Source of the DNA: Lactuca virosa
Taxonomy: Eukaryota > Streptophyta > Magnoliopsida > Asterales > Asteraceae
Reading direction: 5' to 3'
DNA: 64,000 nucleotides
Assembly: GCA_928212115.1 (NCBI GenBank)
Contig: CAKMRJ010005745.1
Span: 93,369,121-93,433,120 of the forward strand
Shown here: positions 12,163 to 23,632 of the stretch, one piece after another
Position numbering within the stretch: position 1 is the first letter of the stretch
Layout of the letters: every line of letters starts with the position of its first letter
The notes under the pieces: generated by a model
Databases searched by the model: none
Seen by the model: the letters and a program-made list of their open reading frames with translations, nothing else
Told to the model about the DNA's origin: nothing
Made by a program: the position numbers and the translations under genes

Positions 12163-15100
12163 GGATAAGACTAAAACTATTATTGCGTATGACTTCAAAA
12201 ACTGACTAGCAATCGTAGCTCTTAAAAGCTGCTGTCGAACTCTGAACAAATCAATGACGCATCCATTAGATAAGGGATCATATATTCCTCCATTCTAGAT
12301 ATCTTATGGACTGAGACATGGATTATAATCATTCTCTCTGTCCATTTGTTGTTTTGTGATTTCCGATATATGACGACCGACTATTTGATCAAATCAAATC
12401 AGTCCTGGTTTGGCCAAGCACTTCGGGGTGTCATCACTAAATCATCGAGGGGCCCACAAATATCGCTTTTATCCCTTTAAGGGTAAAAGGAATGGATAAA
12501 CTTTGACTCATATGCTTGTTCTACTACTTGTTGAATCTTACACAAAGGCACGTTTTATAACATCGAGTTACCAATGCGTTTTCGTACAATCAATGCATAA
12601 CCAACTCATAGGCAACAAGTCATATCTCTAGGTTTGAAGAATATAAGATATTATCGTCTCATGATCACTCGTGATAAAATCCATGAAGTGATTGAAATGA
12701 GCGTGGGTTTAATCCAATACTCAGAACTTATGAGCACTCATGAATGTTGCAGCAACTCTTGCTATGTCCAATACCTTGGACATCTACAAACCAACTTCAT
12801 GACAGTCTTGCCTTAATACCTACTTCCAACGTATTATCGACTGTGGATGGTTTGAATAACTTAGTCATTCAGGAAGAACGACCTAGTTATTCTGGAAGTC
12901 AAAACATGCAAAGTGAAACACAAGAATAATCGAATCCAATATGGTCTCAGAACTTATGAATATAAATAGAACACCTTTTATTTATCACCATATTGACTAC
13001 ACATTATTCATTGCATACTGTTTCAAACTATCAACTTTATACTTGAATTACAAACAATAGTTGTCCCATGCTCCGAGCATGTACACTATGTTTTCTAAAC
13101 ACTACTCATGCCATACACCAAGTATGCACACTATGTTTGTCTAAACATTAGTTATGCCATACACCAAGTATGCACACTAAGTTTGTCTATGATCGTTACT
13201 CTGTGAAATAGATCGATTGAACATAATTCCAATGATACTCATTTCACAATCCCAAATCCTTACCGCAAATGCAAGAATTCCAAATTCCTGCCATTTACCA
13301 AAATCTTTGTTAGATTTTAAACTTATATGCACAGATCCTCTTGTAATGATTATGCACAAAGTCACAAAGACTTGTCAACAGTCATTATAGAGTATTCCAA
13401 TGGAGATCATTCCATGGAAACGAAGTCTCAAATTCAAAGTACAATGCTTTGAACATCCTTCTTGCATTAAGTTTCCTAATCTTACACAGATCTAATGAGT
13501 AACTTCCACATATGGGAATATTTCCATATTCTCATTTTGACTATCACCTCTGAACAAGAGTTGCCTCTTTTCAGAATATGTCAATATGGTCCATCCAAAA
13601 TTAACACTATACTTCCAACTGTCCCTGAGCAACCAATCTTTGGTAAACCTTAGATTGTTCTCGACAATTGCTTAATCATTTTAGTCATATCCAATTCTAG
13701 ACTTTTCCCCTCTTAATTCCCTGAGCATTTGGAAAATTTAGAAAGGATGAATATTATAGCACATGCAATCGACCCTATATCCGAAGCATATGGGACACAA
13801 TTCATGATCTCTCACATAAAGACATGATATTAGACTAGTCTTTTGCTATAATATTTCTATTTCTATTTGCCATGTTTTCATAATTCAGATTATGAAAAGG
13901 GATGTCGTAATCATAACCGAATTTTAGAACGCAAATAATGTTCCCATATATAAAATTTCCTTATGTTGAACCATTCCAACATAACATTCTTATATATAGT
14001 TGACTAAATTTGATTAAAATCTCACGATCTAAGCTTTTATATTTGAAATGAAGTACAATTTCCTCTCCCTTAATTATAGCAAAACAACTTTTTCCCAATT
14101 GAAACTTTTGTTTTCTATAATTAACATTGCCAACTTGCAACACTTATTATAAATATCATACTCCCACTAACATGATGATTATTAGCATAACACTGATGCT
14201 CCCACTAGCTTTGACATGTACTCAGAAATCAGCTGGACTTCTAGAAATCAATACTTTATTGACTTTCTTACCAAAGTTCAGACTTCTGATACGAAATGCT
14301 TTGATAAAACTTTATCAAAATCATACACCCTTCCTTAGATAGCTCACATGTGTGTCTAAACAATTCTAGAACTATGAAAAGGGATGTCGTAATCATAGTC
14401 TCAATTGCTTAGACCTTTGCCATTTCTCACAAGTCCATGTTAGTGTGTCGTTTAACCACACACGCTCCACTAACGACTTTGAGACTGCAAATATCATAAT
14501 TGCTATCTACTTAAAATCTACTTAGTGAAAGCGTTTCCTCACCATCATTTTCATGAGTCGAAGAGAAACCTTATGACACTTAGATTTTATGGTGTATGTG
14601 TTTCTATCCATGTGAATTTGTCATAACCACAAGGAGAGGTTAGTGACAAATCCAAACTCATATGGACCGAACTTGTGCAATCTTAACTTCTTGCCACCTG
14701 GCAGCACAGGGCCTGCCATTGCTTCCAAGTTGTAATGAAACCAATTGAGAACTCTCAGAACTCATATGCAAAGCCAACTTTAACTGGAATGGGCACAGAA
14801 TTAGGAATATGTCAACACGATAGGTTATAAACCTCACGTCGTGTGCTAGTGATAAACTATAGGTTTATATTCTTAATTAGACTCTTTCAAGATCTTTTAG
14901 ACTCCTACTGTCCTCTTGACATATAAGACTCTCTTTCCAAATATTCAAGAGATAGTGCAGATTCTTATCAAGAAAAACACTTCACACAATTGGCCTAAGT
15001 TGGTCTCTGTTTTATCCAAAACATCACAACTTACCAATTTCAAATGTACAAGAGTAGGACACATTTTACTCTTACATTTGACTAGTGCTAATAAACCTTC

Positions 15101-16104
15101 TTTAAGATATGTCACTCAAATTACAATCTTGGAGTATGACTCTAAGACTTAATTTGGGAACGAAGTATGATTCATCTTTTGATTTAACCAATTCAACAAT
15201 TCACGATTCCTCTTCTTAGTCAAACAAATGCACTAAGATGTCCTTAGAGAATCAATTGTGATATGGTTTCATAATCATTAAGATGATCATAACCATGATA
15301 CTAAAGTACTCTCCCATCCTTTCAGATTTGAGAAACTTTTTATCTTTCTGCCTAATTTGATTCTTCTCATTCTTTCTTCCTTACATTGATACTTTTCCAA
15401 TGTTTTAGAATTATACTTAAACTTGTAAGTATAACCATATTTACTAAACTTTAGTAAATCATGACAAATAGTCTTATCGGTCTTTTGTGGTGGACTTGAC
15501 CAGTGCACACGAATGTGTACTCGATCCTTTAGTCCTTCACTTGACTCACATATAAATGTGAACAATGAATTAGCCTTAATTTTCCAAAGGTGAAAATTCT
15601 CATTCATCATACTATACAACTTGCATGATTTTCCAAGTTTCTATCCAACTGAAACCTTGGGTGATGAGAATCTTTCCTTATTTGGTAAATTTAGACACTA
15701 CCATAAATGAAAGAATCAAACTCATATTTCCATTATTGCTAGAAATATACAAGCATCAATTTTCCATAAGTGCCATTGCAAGGACATATAAAATAATATA
15801 AAATTTTATTTATTTATAAAATGCGGAAAAACTTTCCTTACAATGCAACTTTAAATGGAAACTATGCTATTACATATTGCCTAGCAATCTATCATAACTC
15901 TCTAAGTAGTAGCTCAAAAATTCTGATCACCGAACCATGCGATCGAAATCCATCTTCGCGATCAGAATCAGCTTACTCTTCTTTAAGCTTCCTCTCTTTT
16001 CTTTTATTCTTAAAACTTCAACATGTGACCCAGTCACATCATGTAATAAGAATCTCCAAATAGGAACTTAATAGAGTTAGATAGTGGACTTACCTGAAGT
16101 AGAG
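12163..16104 (-). other. Element B long 3' non-coding interior
   Basis: No protease, integrase, RT or RNase H motif is visible. It has roughly the same order of blocks as element A 4029-7849 and element C 44990-48968. It includes two constant-loop stem-loops (13882-13923 and 14371-14399) and a GGTTAACC-type one (14439-14474). Confidence 0.65.
13068..13190. repeat. Small hairpins CATGC/GCATG and CATAC/GTATG, element B
   Basis: A repeated unit of about 55-60 bases contains first CATGCTCCGAGCATG, then two copies of CATACACCAAGTATG, each followed by 'cacta.gttt'. The stem changes at one base pair while pairing is kept. Element C has the mirror set at 47965-48075. Confidence 0.65.
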
Positions 16105-16750
16105 TCAAACTTTTTGACTTGACCGTCTCTCAGATCTTTCAGGTAGTTAGAGCAGCTTCGCAACCAATGTCCCTTCCTTTGGCAATAGAAACATATGGAT
16201 TCATTGGTAATGAGACTATCTCAGACTTAGCCTTTCTCTTTACCATTTGGTCAACCAAGTTGACGATGGCCGATCCCTTTCCATTGGGAAGAGAAGGCTT
16301 TTCTGGATATCCAAATATTACCATTGTCAATGTCCATGGAAGTTTGGGAAGTTGATCTTTTAATCAAATTTGCTTTACTAGTGCTCCAAATCATTGCTGA
16401 ATTAGCAGCACCTAGCAAATAGATAAGATCATTAAGGGTCATGTCATAGTCTGTTTCATAGTAGTCCCAAAGGAAACTCACTATGTGACTTAGAAAGTGA
16501 TTGAACAACCAACTTTCTCAAGACTTTGACACCCAACTCTCCCGCCTTGTCAATATGTGACTTCATCTCCAAGATGTGAGCACACATAGACCTTGCTTGC
16601 CAATAGGGCTTGAGTGACCTTGAACTTGTGAGTTAGGGAGAATAATTGGAGGAGGTGGAGGGAGTGAAGAATGATTTTCGGGACATCATCTTCATTAGGA
16701 AAGCTTGTTCCAAGAGTTTTGGGAAGATCATAACTGTCTGAACCAGACAT
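16105..16750 (-). pseudogene. Element B gag relic
   Basis: It reads from ATG at 16750-16748 (MSGSDSYDLPKTLG) through a gag core (SEFIWDYYETDYDMTLNDL then YLLGAANSAMIW) to a KMVKRKAKSEI segment and a zinc-knuckle relic at the 3' end. It is the best-preserved gag of the three elements but is split between frames. The 3' end of the gag abuts a CAG|GTAAG sequence in all three elements. Confidence 0.72.
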
Positions 16751-17033
16751 CTTTTGGGAGATATTCAAGATAGTTGATTTAAAGTCCTTAATATAACACC
16801 CAATATGAAATATTAAGGCTAGGACCCAACATAATATTTTATAACTTGGAAGAGGAATGTCGTAATCCAAGCTATAGAATATTTGAAGGTAGGTGAATGA
16901 CGATTCACCAATTTCCACCATGAAAAAACAAAATAGAAATATTAGGTTTTAATTGGATTTGAAACTCCTAGATTTTTTGAGATTCATTGAACTTTTCAAT
17001 GGCATGTTTCAATCTCGATTGTGCCCTCTCAAA

Positions 17034-17237
17034 TTTTGTGACTGGGATGCCGAGGATCACAAAACAAGATGTGAATAATCATGCAAATATACTTGGTACC
17101 CTTAATATTTACCACTCAATCGATGTGCCGGTTAACCACACGCGCTCCACCGATACTATGATAAACATTAAGTTACCTTTTGCCTACCTTGTTAAATCCA
17201 GGTTAGTGTGCCGGTTAACCATACGCGCTCCACTAAC
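17034..17237 (-). repeat. Element B leader stem-loops
   Basis: Stem TTTTGTGA/TCACAAAA encloses loop CTGGGATGCCGAGGA (17034-17064). The GGTTAACC loop sits on ATCGATG/CACCGAT (17119-17154) and again on GTTAGTG/CACTAAC (17202-17237). Confidence 0.72.
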
Positions 17238-17389
17238 GACTTAAGCAAAGTGCAAAGTGTAATTTCATGGGTTAGCACCAAATTCACATTTTCCTAAGTA
17301 ACTAAGATTGGAAATTTATAAAAGGTTTAGTTACTTAGTATTTATCATTAATACTTTTAATGAAGGGAGAATTATAGTCCTTGTCCTAT

Positions 17390-17530
17390 CCGTTCGGCTA
17401 ACGACCCTCCACCAGTCAAGGAAGCGGTGGGTGAGAGTGGACACCCATTAAACTGCCATTTTATAGGCAGTAACCTTATACCCCCCTTATAGACCGGCTT
17501 CGTGAATGAGGCCTACTAACGGTAAGACTG
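17390..17530 (-). other. Conserved structured leader block, element B
   Basis: This is the same 140-base block as in A (9165-9306) and C (43449-43592). It includes the ACTGCC/GGCAGT hairpin and CCACC/GGTGG pairing. Confidence 0.55.
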
Positions 17531-17537
17531 ACTTGCT

Positions 17538-17539
<2 letters not shown>

Positions 17540-17587
<48 letters not shown>
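17540..17587. repeat. (AT)n microsatellite
   Basis: About 24 uninterrupted AT units lie in the leader of element B. Element C has one at the matching place (43394-43436). Confidence 0.9.
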
Positions 17588-17590
<3 letters not shown>

Positions 17591-18215
17591 AACTTATAAT
17601 ACTATAAAGTATGAGGATTGAATTTTAACTTTTAAAATTCTAAGGGCTTAACTTGGAATTAAAGTAGTCATAAGGGAAAACTTTTCAAATTCCAAAACTT
17701 GAGGGTAAGTTTTTGAAGTTATTCAAAACTATTCAATTCCATAACTTTTGAGTTTAAAGTAGCTTTAATTAAAAAACTCTTCAAGTTCCATAACTTGAGG
17801 ACAAGTTATGGAAGACTTTAAACTATTAAAAGAATATGACTTTTCTTTACTTGTAACTTATGGAAAACTTTATGAGTTTTTATGAATCTTAAATGTGACG
17901 TTTCACATAACTTGAGGACAAGTTACAAAAACACATTTTAGAAACAACTCTTAGATTAATTTGGATTGAAATCAACAATTTTCACATAACTTTTCAATTA
18001 ATCTAAGAAACTCAGAAGAACAAGATAATTCAATCAAACTTTTTCATGTAATTAGCCTAACCATTAAACTAATACAAAACATGAATCTATTGACAATTAT
18101 CTTTGAAATTGGATTAGAATGAACATTACCACATCAAAACAGGTTTATAGGTTCAAAAACAGCTTAGGTAAGATTCTAGTCCAATTCCAGCCTTAAAAGT
18201 CGAAAATATGTTGTC

Positions 18216-18311
18216 AGGGGGTCCTACTCGTCGAGTGTATGAACCTACTCGACGAGTAGGATGAGTTTCCTCATGGACTCGGCGAGTCCATCAGTGGACT
18301 CGGCGAGTCCA
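18216..18311. repeat. ACTCG-CGAGT palindrome cassette, element B leader
   Basis: Four palindromes lie within 96 bases, just downstream of the primer-binding site on the element strand: TACTCGTCGAGTG, TACTCGACGAGTA and two GGACTCGGCGAGTCC. Confidence 0.8.
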
Positions 18312-18387
18312 GTGCCCAGACAGCCCGAAAATCGATTTTTCAGCATTTTTTAGCACTTTGCATCAAGTATAATTTAAAACAAGCCTA

Positions 18388-18400
18388 GGCTCTGATACCA
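18388..18400 (-). other. Primer-binding site, element B
   Basis: GGCTCTGATACCA is a perfect 13-base complement to initiator tRNA-Met, one base from the 5' LTR. Confidence 0.85.
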
Positions 18401-18401
18401 T

Positions 18402-19162
18402 TGAAGGGTTTTGAGCATTCTAACACTCCTAAGGTGTACATGCAACCCTAAATACCTTGGATCTATGTTTTCTCTATTATACATGCAAATATCAATTTTC
18501 CAAGGTATTGTTCTAATTAGCATAATATGAAGTACATATAATATAAATTCTAGTAGAATTACATACCTCTTTGTTGTAGCTTTATTCTATGGAGCTTAAG
18601 AGCCTAGTGCCTCAAGTGTGACACCTCAAATGGTTCACACAACATCACCAACATCTTGGAATAACTTGAGAGAAAAGGTTTCTATGCTCAAATCGGCTAG
18701 CCCTCATGTGTACACACACTAGTGCCAATTTCTTGAGCCATGGGGTCCTTATATATGGTGGCTACTAGGGTTACACCATGTAACTTATGTCTTTCCATAT
18801 TCTTCATGCTCCATGGGTTAAAACCTCCATGAAGTATCCATAGGTTTAGCCCAACATGAAGAACTATGGATCACAAGCCCACATATATAAGAATGAATGA
18901 TTTACACAATCAATCCCCATATATTTAATTAGTCTCCTTTTGATCACAATATTAATCCCAAATTAATTCTTGATCAATACTAATTAAATAATATGATTTC
19001 ATATTAATATATTAGGACTTATAATATATTAGCAAACCATAAATATCCTTTTCTCACAAAAGTCTATCCAAATTGTTCCGATGCCATGCAACCCAAATGG
19101 ACCATGTCAATCGGGTCAAGTACATACCAATTATAGTTATGGGCTTAGACACTAATCCAACA
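18402..19162 (-). repeat. Element B 5' LTR
   Basis: It has the same length and ends as 11391-12151 and closes at CCAACA before the CTTTC duplication. Confidence 0.87.
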
Positions 19163-19913
19163 CTTTCCACCCGCAGAAGGATGGTCAGAGCGAGCGGACC
19201 ATCCAGACCATGGAGGATATGCTGCGGGCGTGCGTTTTAGTCTTCGGTAGTAGCTGGGATACCTACCTTCCATTGGCAGAGTTTCCTTATAATAATAGTT
19301 ACCACATGAGTATCGATCGACCTCCCTTCGAGATGCTTTATGGGAGGAAGTGTCGGACCCCGATATGTTAGGGTGAGGTTGGATAGAGAGTCATGGAGAG
19401 TACCGAGGTGGTACTCAAGACTGCTAAGATGATACAGCAGGCTCCAGACTGCTTAGAGTCGGCACAAAAGTTATGCCGACAAGCGCCGATCGGACCTAGA
19501 GTTTCAGGTAGGGGATATGGTTCTCTTAAAGGTGGCATCCGGTTCAGGAAGGGGGCAAGTTGGACCCCAGGTACATTGGGTCGTTCAGGGTTTTAGCCCG
19601 GGTGGGCCGGGTTACGTATCGACTGGATCTGCCAGTCGAGCTTAGTCAGATCCATAACACTTTTCATGTTTCCCAACTGCGGAAGTGTTTGGTGGATGAC
19701 TCCGCAGTTGTACCCTTGGAGGATATTCAGGTGGACGACCGCCTGAACTACATTGAGAGACCAGTGGCGATCTTAGATCGGAAGGCAAAAACCTTGAGGA
19801 ACAAGGTCGTGCAGCCAGTGAAGGTGCAGTGGCTGCACCGTAAGGGTTCAGAGTGGACATGGGAGCCCAAGGAGGAGATGAGAGAGAATTATTCAGGATT
19901 ATTCGAGACATAA
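19163..19913 (+). pseudogene. Gypsy pol end: integrase C-terminus and chromodomain
   Basis: It resumes at HPQ-DGQSERTIQTMEDM and continues with YLPLAEFPYNNSYHMSI and FEMLYGRKCRTPIC, followed by in-frame stops and a frameshift. From 19560 a clean frame gives SQIHNTFHVSQLRKCL and a chromodomain-like tail (ILDRKAKTLRNKVVQPVKVQ, then WEP), ending TAA at 19911-19913. The chromodomain places the element among the chromoviruses. The region at 19914-19951 resembles the 'ttcgaggacgaagtct' stretch of the second chromovirus at 50495-50515. Confidence 0.88.
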
Positions 19914-19951
19914 GTCTTTGAGGACGAAGTCTGAGATAAGTGAGAGAGTGT

Positions 19952-21800
19952 TGTAATGCCCGACTCCTGGTATGTATTTAAATTTATAAATTATTCACTT
20001 TTTTACAGAAACTCGATGAGTTGGGAGCCCTAGACTCGTCGAGTAGGGACGAATTGGGACGTGGGTTAAGAAACCTAATCGACGAGTTGAGAGGCCTCAA
20101 ATCGACGAGTAGGATGGCAGAATGAAACCCTAATTTTCAGGGTTTTGCACCCTATTTAAACACCTTAACCCCCATAAGCTGGCCTCATTTCCAGCCTCCA
20201 CTGTCCAAAACCCTAATCATGAAACCCTAAGCCATTTTTGGTAATTGTGAGCTAATCTTGTGCATTCTTGGCAAGTTTGAAGAAGGAGGAACTTGAAGGA
20301 AGAGCAAGAACATGTAGGAGGAGAATAGATCCAGAAGTAGGGCTTCATTTTTGGTTCATCTGAGGTATAAAGCTTCTACCTTGTCTATAGCATGCTTAGA
20401 TCTAGTTTTAGGATGTTGTGCTTCATGTTTTGGTCCATATATATTGATGGTTACGATTTGGACATCCCACTTGGGCAAACCCTTCAGATCTAGGGTCTTA
20501 AGGGGACTTCATGGCATAAAGGTGCCAACTTTGTGGCCATGGAAGTCCCATGCAACTTCTAGACCACCTTTTTGGTCTTCCAAGCTCTAGTAGGTCATGC
20601 ATGCAAGTAAATATGGGAGCTTTACATGACCAAATTGTCCCTAGAGTCCAGATCTATGACCTCATGGTCTATCTTGAAGTTTTGATGACTTTTGGAGTTG
20701 GATCTAAGCCATTTTGAGCTAGGGTTAGAGCTCATTTCTTCTAGGGTGGGTGTTAATGGGTAAAGTTGGAAACTTTACCCTCCTAGGTGTGTTTTCGACC
20801 CAGATCTGGAATATGGGACTCAAATTCGAAGAATAATGGCTTAATGCATTAAGAAGGCTTAACAGACTGAAGAACTCGACGAGTTCATAGAGGAACTTGA
20901 CGAGTTGGGTCGAAGTGTCCCGATTCTATTAAAAGTAAGGACTCGACGAGTTCAAGGATGGACTCGACGAGTTGATTTGACAAGTCCCGATTTTGTTGAT
21001 AGGATGAGCTCGACGAGTTTATGAAAGAACTCGACGAGTTGGATCGCGATTTCAGGATTTTATGATTTATGGAACTCGGCGAGTTGAAGGGCCAACTAGT
21101 AGGAGTTTGTAGTTAGATGACTGTCTTTATGATAATTATCTGGTATGCCGCTATCTGTTATGATTTATGTGTTAGTATCCTATGATATTATGTGATAGTG
21201 GTAGGGGTGAAATAGACCCCGTATCCAGTCGATAAGACTGAAGGGGTGGTTCGGGCACCCAGATATGCCTGGCAGTATGATTATGTATGCTATTATGTGG
21301 TAGTGGTAGGGGTGAAATAGTCCCCGTAACCGGTTGAAAGAGACTGAAGGGGTAGGTCAGCACCCTGATATGCTAGGCAGTTACCGGTTGAAAGAGACCG
21401 AAGGGGTAGGCCAGCACCCTGATATGCTAGGCGGTTACCGGTTGAAAGAGACCAAAGGGGTAGGCCAGCACCCAGATATGCTAGGAAATATGTTTATTGT
21501 ATGGTATGTGGTATGATGGGGGAACTCACTAAGCTTCGTGCTTACAGTTTACAGTTTTGGTTTCAGGTACTTCTTCTTCGAAAGGAAAGGGCCGGCATGA
21601 TCGCAGCGCATCACACTATGTTTTCCGCACATGAGATCTTTGGGAATGAAACTCTTATGTTGTTTTATTATGACATGTTTTGATTATTGACATATTGGTT
21701 TTGATATGGGATGATACTATAGATGTTTTCAGACTATTGGTTTTATAATTACTTATTTAAAAATTAAATTTTTTTGATCTTAAATTTTTGGGATGTTACA
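19952..21800 (+). mobile_element. 3' LTR of the left chromovirus
   Basis: It starts TGTAATGCCCGAC after a purine-rich GAGAGAGTG tract and ends TTTTTGGGATGTTACA. It is 1.85 kb with no partner 5' LTR in the window. It carries at least nine ACTCG-CGAGT palindromes (20002-20105 and 20875-21085) and a tandem array near its end. A TATTTAAA at about 20153 may be its TATA box. Confidence 0.85.
21225..21486 (+). repeat. Tandem repeat in chromovirus LTR
   Basis: Four to five copies of a unit of 50-60 bases contain 'ccggttgaaagag' and 'aggggtaggtcagcaccc'. The reverse-strand LTR G has the equivalent array at 38530-38800. Confidence 0.75.
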
Positions 21801-23632
21801 TGACTGTCAAAAATAACAGCAATAAATGTAGATTGTTGTAATGAACAAAAAATAAGTGTGTTTGTGTTTCTATTATTGCATATGGTCTGAGAGGTTGTGT
21901 AGGCTATGTGTGTGAGAGGGGTTGTTTATGTGACTATTATTGTGAGCATGTGACTGATTGTATGTAGATGTATCATCAGAGGGGAATTCAAAAATTATGG
22001 AAATAAAAAGCCAACCAAGGCACCAAAGTGGCACCATTCACATACAACCTAAAATGGTACTAAGGGCCGAAAGGTTAAATATTTGAAAGTCAGTTGCTAT
22101 TTTATAGTTTACCCTAAATATAAACAACTTTATATATGAATGATATAACAATAATTGGAACACATGAACGACAATGACCATTATAGGAATCAATTTGGGA
22201 TGTAATTAAACAATAACATTCACCTTTTTTTTAACTTGATTTCACTTATTGCATGTTAATCGGTTGCTATTCTTTTTATTTTATTGTCTTTTAATGTTTT
22301 TTTTATTCATATTTTGTTTAATTAGGTAGATTTGTCATTGTACAATGATAATATGGGAACAAATTACATAATGATGATATAGAAGAAAGTAAAATCAACC
22401 TTTTTTATTACACCGAATATAACACTAGTTAATTATTGGTGAACCTTTCCTTAAGAAACAGTTCATTCTATTCCATTAAAAATTTTAATCTTAATTTTAG
22501 TGAAATTAACCATTCCATTCTTTCTTCTTACAAGATGTATAAAATTACACTAAAAGTATACAATTACAGACACAAAATCCGAACTTTTGGGTGATGGCGA
22601 AAAACTGCTATGGTGAATTCACAAAAACCATCCAACCTCCTATCATATGTTGGTATGTCATCTTTTTTTTTTTTCTTTCAAAACTAATAAATTGTTGGTG
22701 ATAACATGTCAACATGGCGCGGATTATATAGCCACACATTTCAATTTATAAACGTAATTCCTAAATAAAACCGACAAAAAGCCAATAAAAAGTGAAAACT
22801 TTTTTTTACCTAAATCAGCAAGGCGATAAATCGCAGACCTAACATATAGAAAAACTGTTACTTTCTATTTTCTATATATTTTTACTTATATATGGATAAT
22901 AATTTACTTTAATGAATTATACATCAATCATGAAAAGTTGTACATTAATCTGAATTTGTGAAGTCTACTTGTAGTTATAATTATTGCATATTTGCATAGC
23001 TAAAATAACTTAATGGTTAATTCTATAACTATTTCGTATAAAGATGTAAACAAATGTGTAGTATAATTCCAAATATAGGTCTTACGCTAAGCATTGGTTA
23101 TTAGGAAAACTCATATAAACAATAAAACTGTCTCTAAATACAAAAGAAAGCTCTGTGATGCTTGCTTATGAAGCTCAATCTTACGACTAAGGCAATAGCT
23201 TCAGTATTAATACAGGTAGTGTAAAAGATATGGTGATAATTACTTCTATATCATTTGTTTATCCTTTATAATTCATTTGTCTCTTACATTGTTGAGTGAA
23301 AAGTTGCATTAATGGACTCATAGGGCTATGTCTCTTAATTAAGTTGGGCCTCTTGTTTTTGAACTTTATTAATTTTGCATCTTAAATACATTGTTCTAGG
23401 CCCAAGAGGAGAAGACTTGATAAATAATTAACTGAATTTTATTAAACCCAACAATACTATTTTTATCATGTCAATTCTTATTTTTTTTTTACTTCCTATA
23501 AATCCACGTAGTCATTGAACTAACAACCATATTTCCTCATAATAAGCCACAAAAGAGGTTAAAAAATTATATTTATTACAGTAAAACTACAATATGTCAT
23601 ATAAGTCGAACAAAAAGATTTAAAAAAAAAAA
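21801..23632. other. Intergenic sequence, 3' flank of the RNA-binding protein gene
   Basis: AT-rich, single-copy-looking sequence with no credible reading frame. The part nearest 23632 is probably the 3' untranslated region of the - strand gene. I see no retroelement signature after 21800. Confidence 0.6.

Larger units (their letters stand above)
11391..19162 (-). mobile_element. Element B: gag-only LTR retrotransposon, complete
   Basis: This 7.77-kb element has target duplication CTTTC (11386-11390 and 19163-19167) and equal-length LTRs (11391-12151 and 18402-19162). It has a perfect initiator tRNA-Met primer-binding site and a polypurine tract. The interior matches A and C: gag relic, structured leader and a long non-coding 3' part without pol. 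The LTRs differ by about 17 substitutions by eye, mostly transitions, making B younger than A. Confidence 0.87.
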
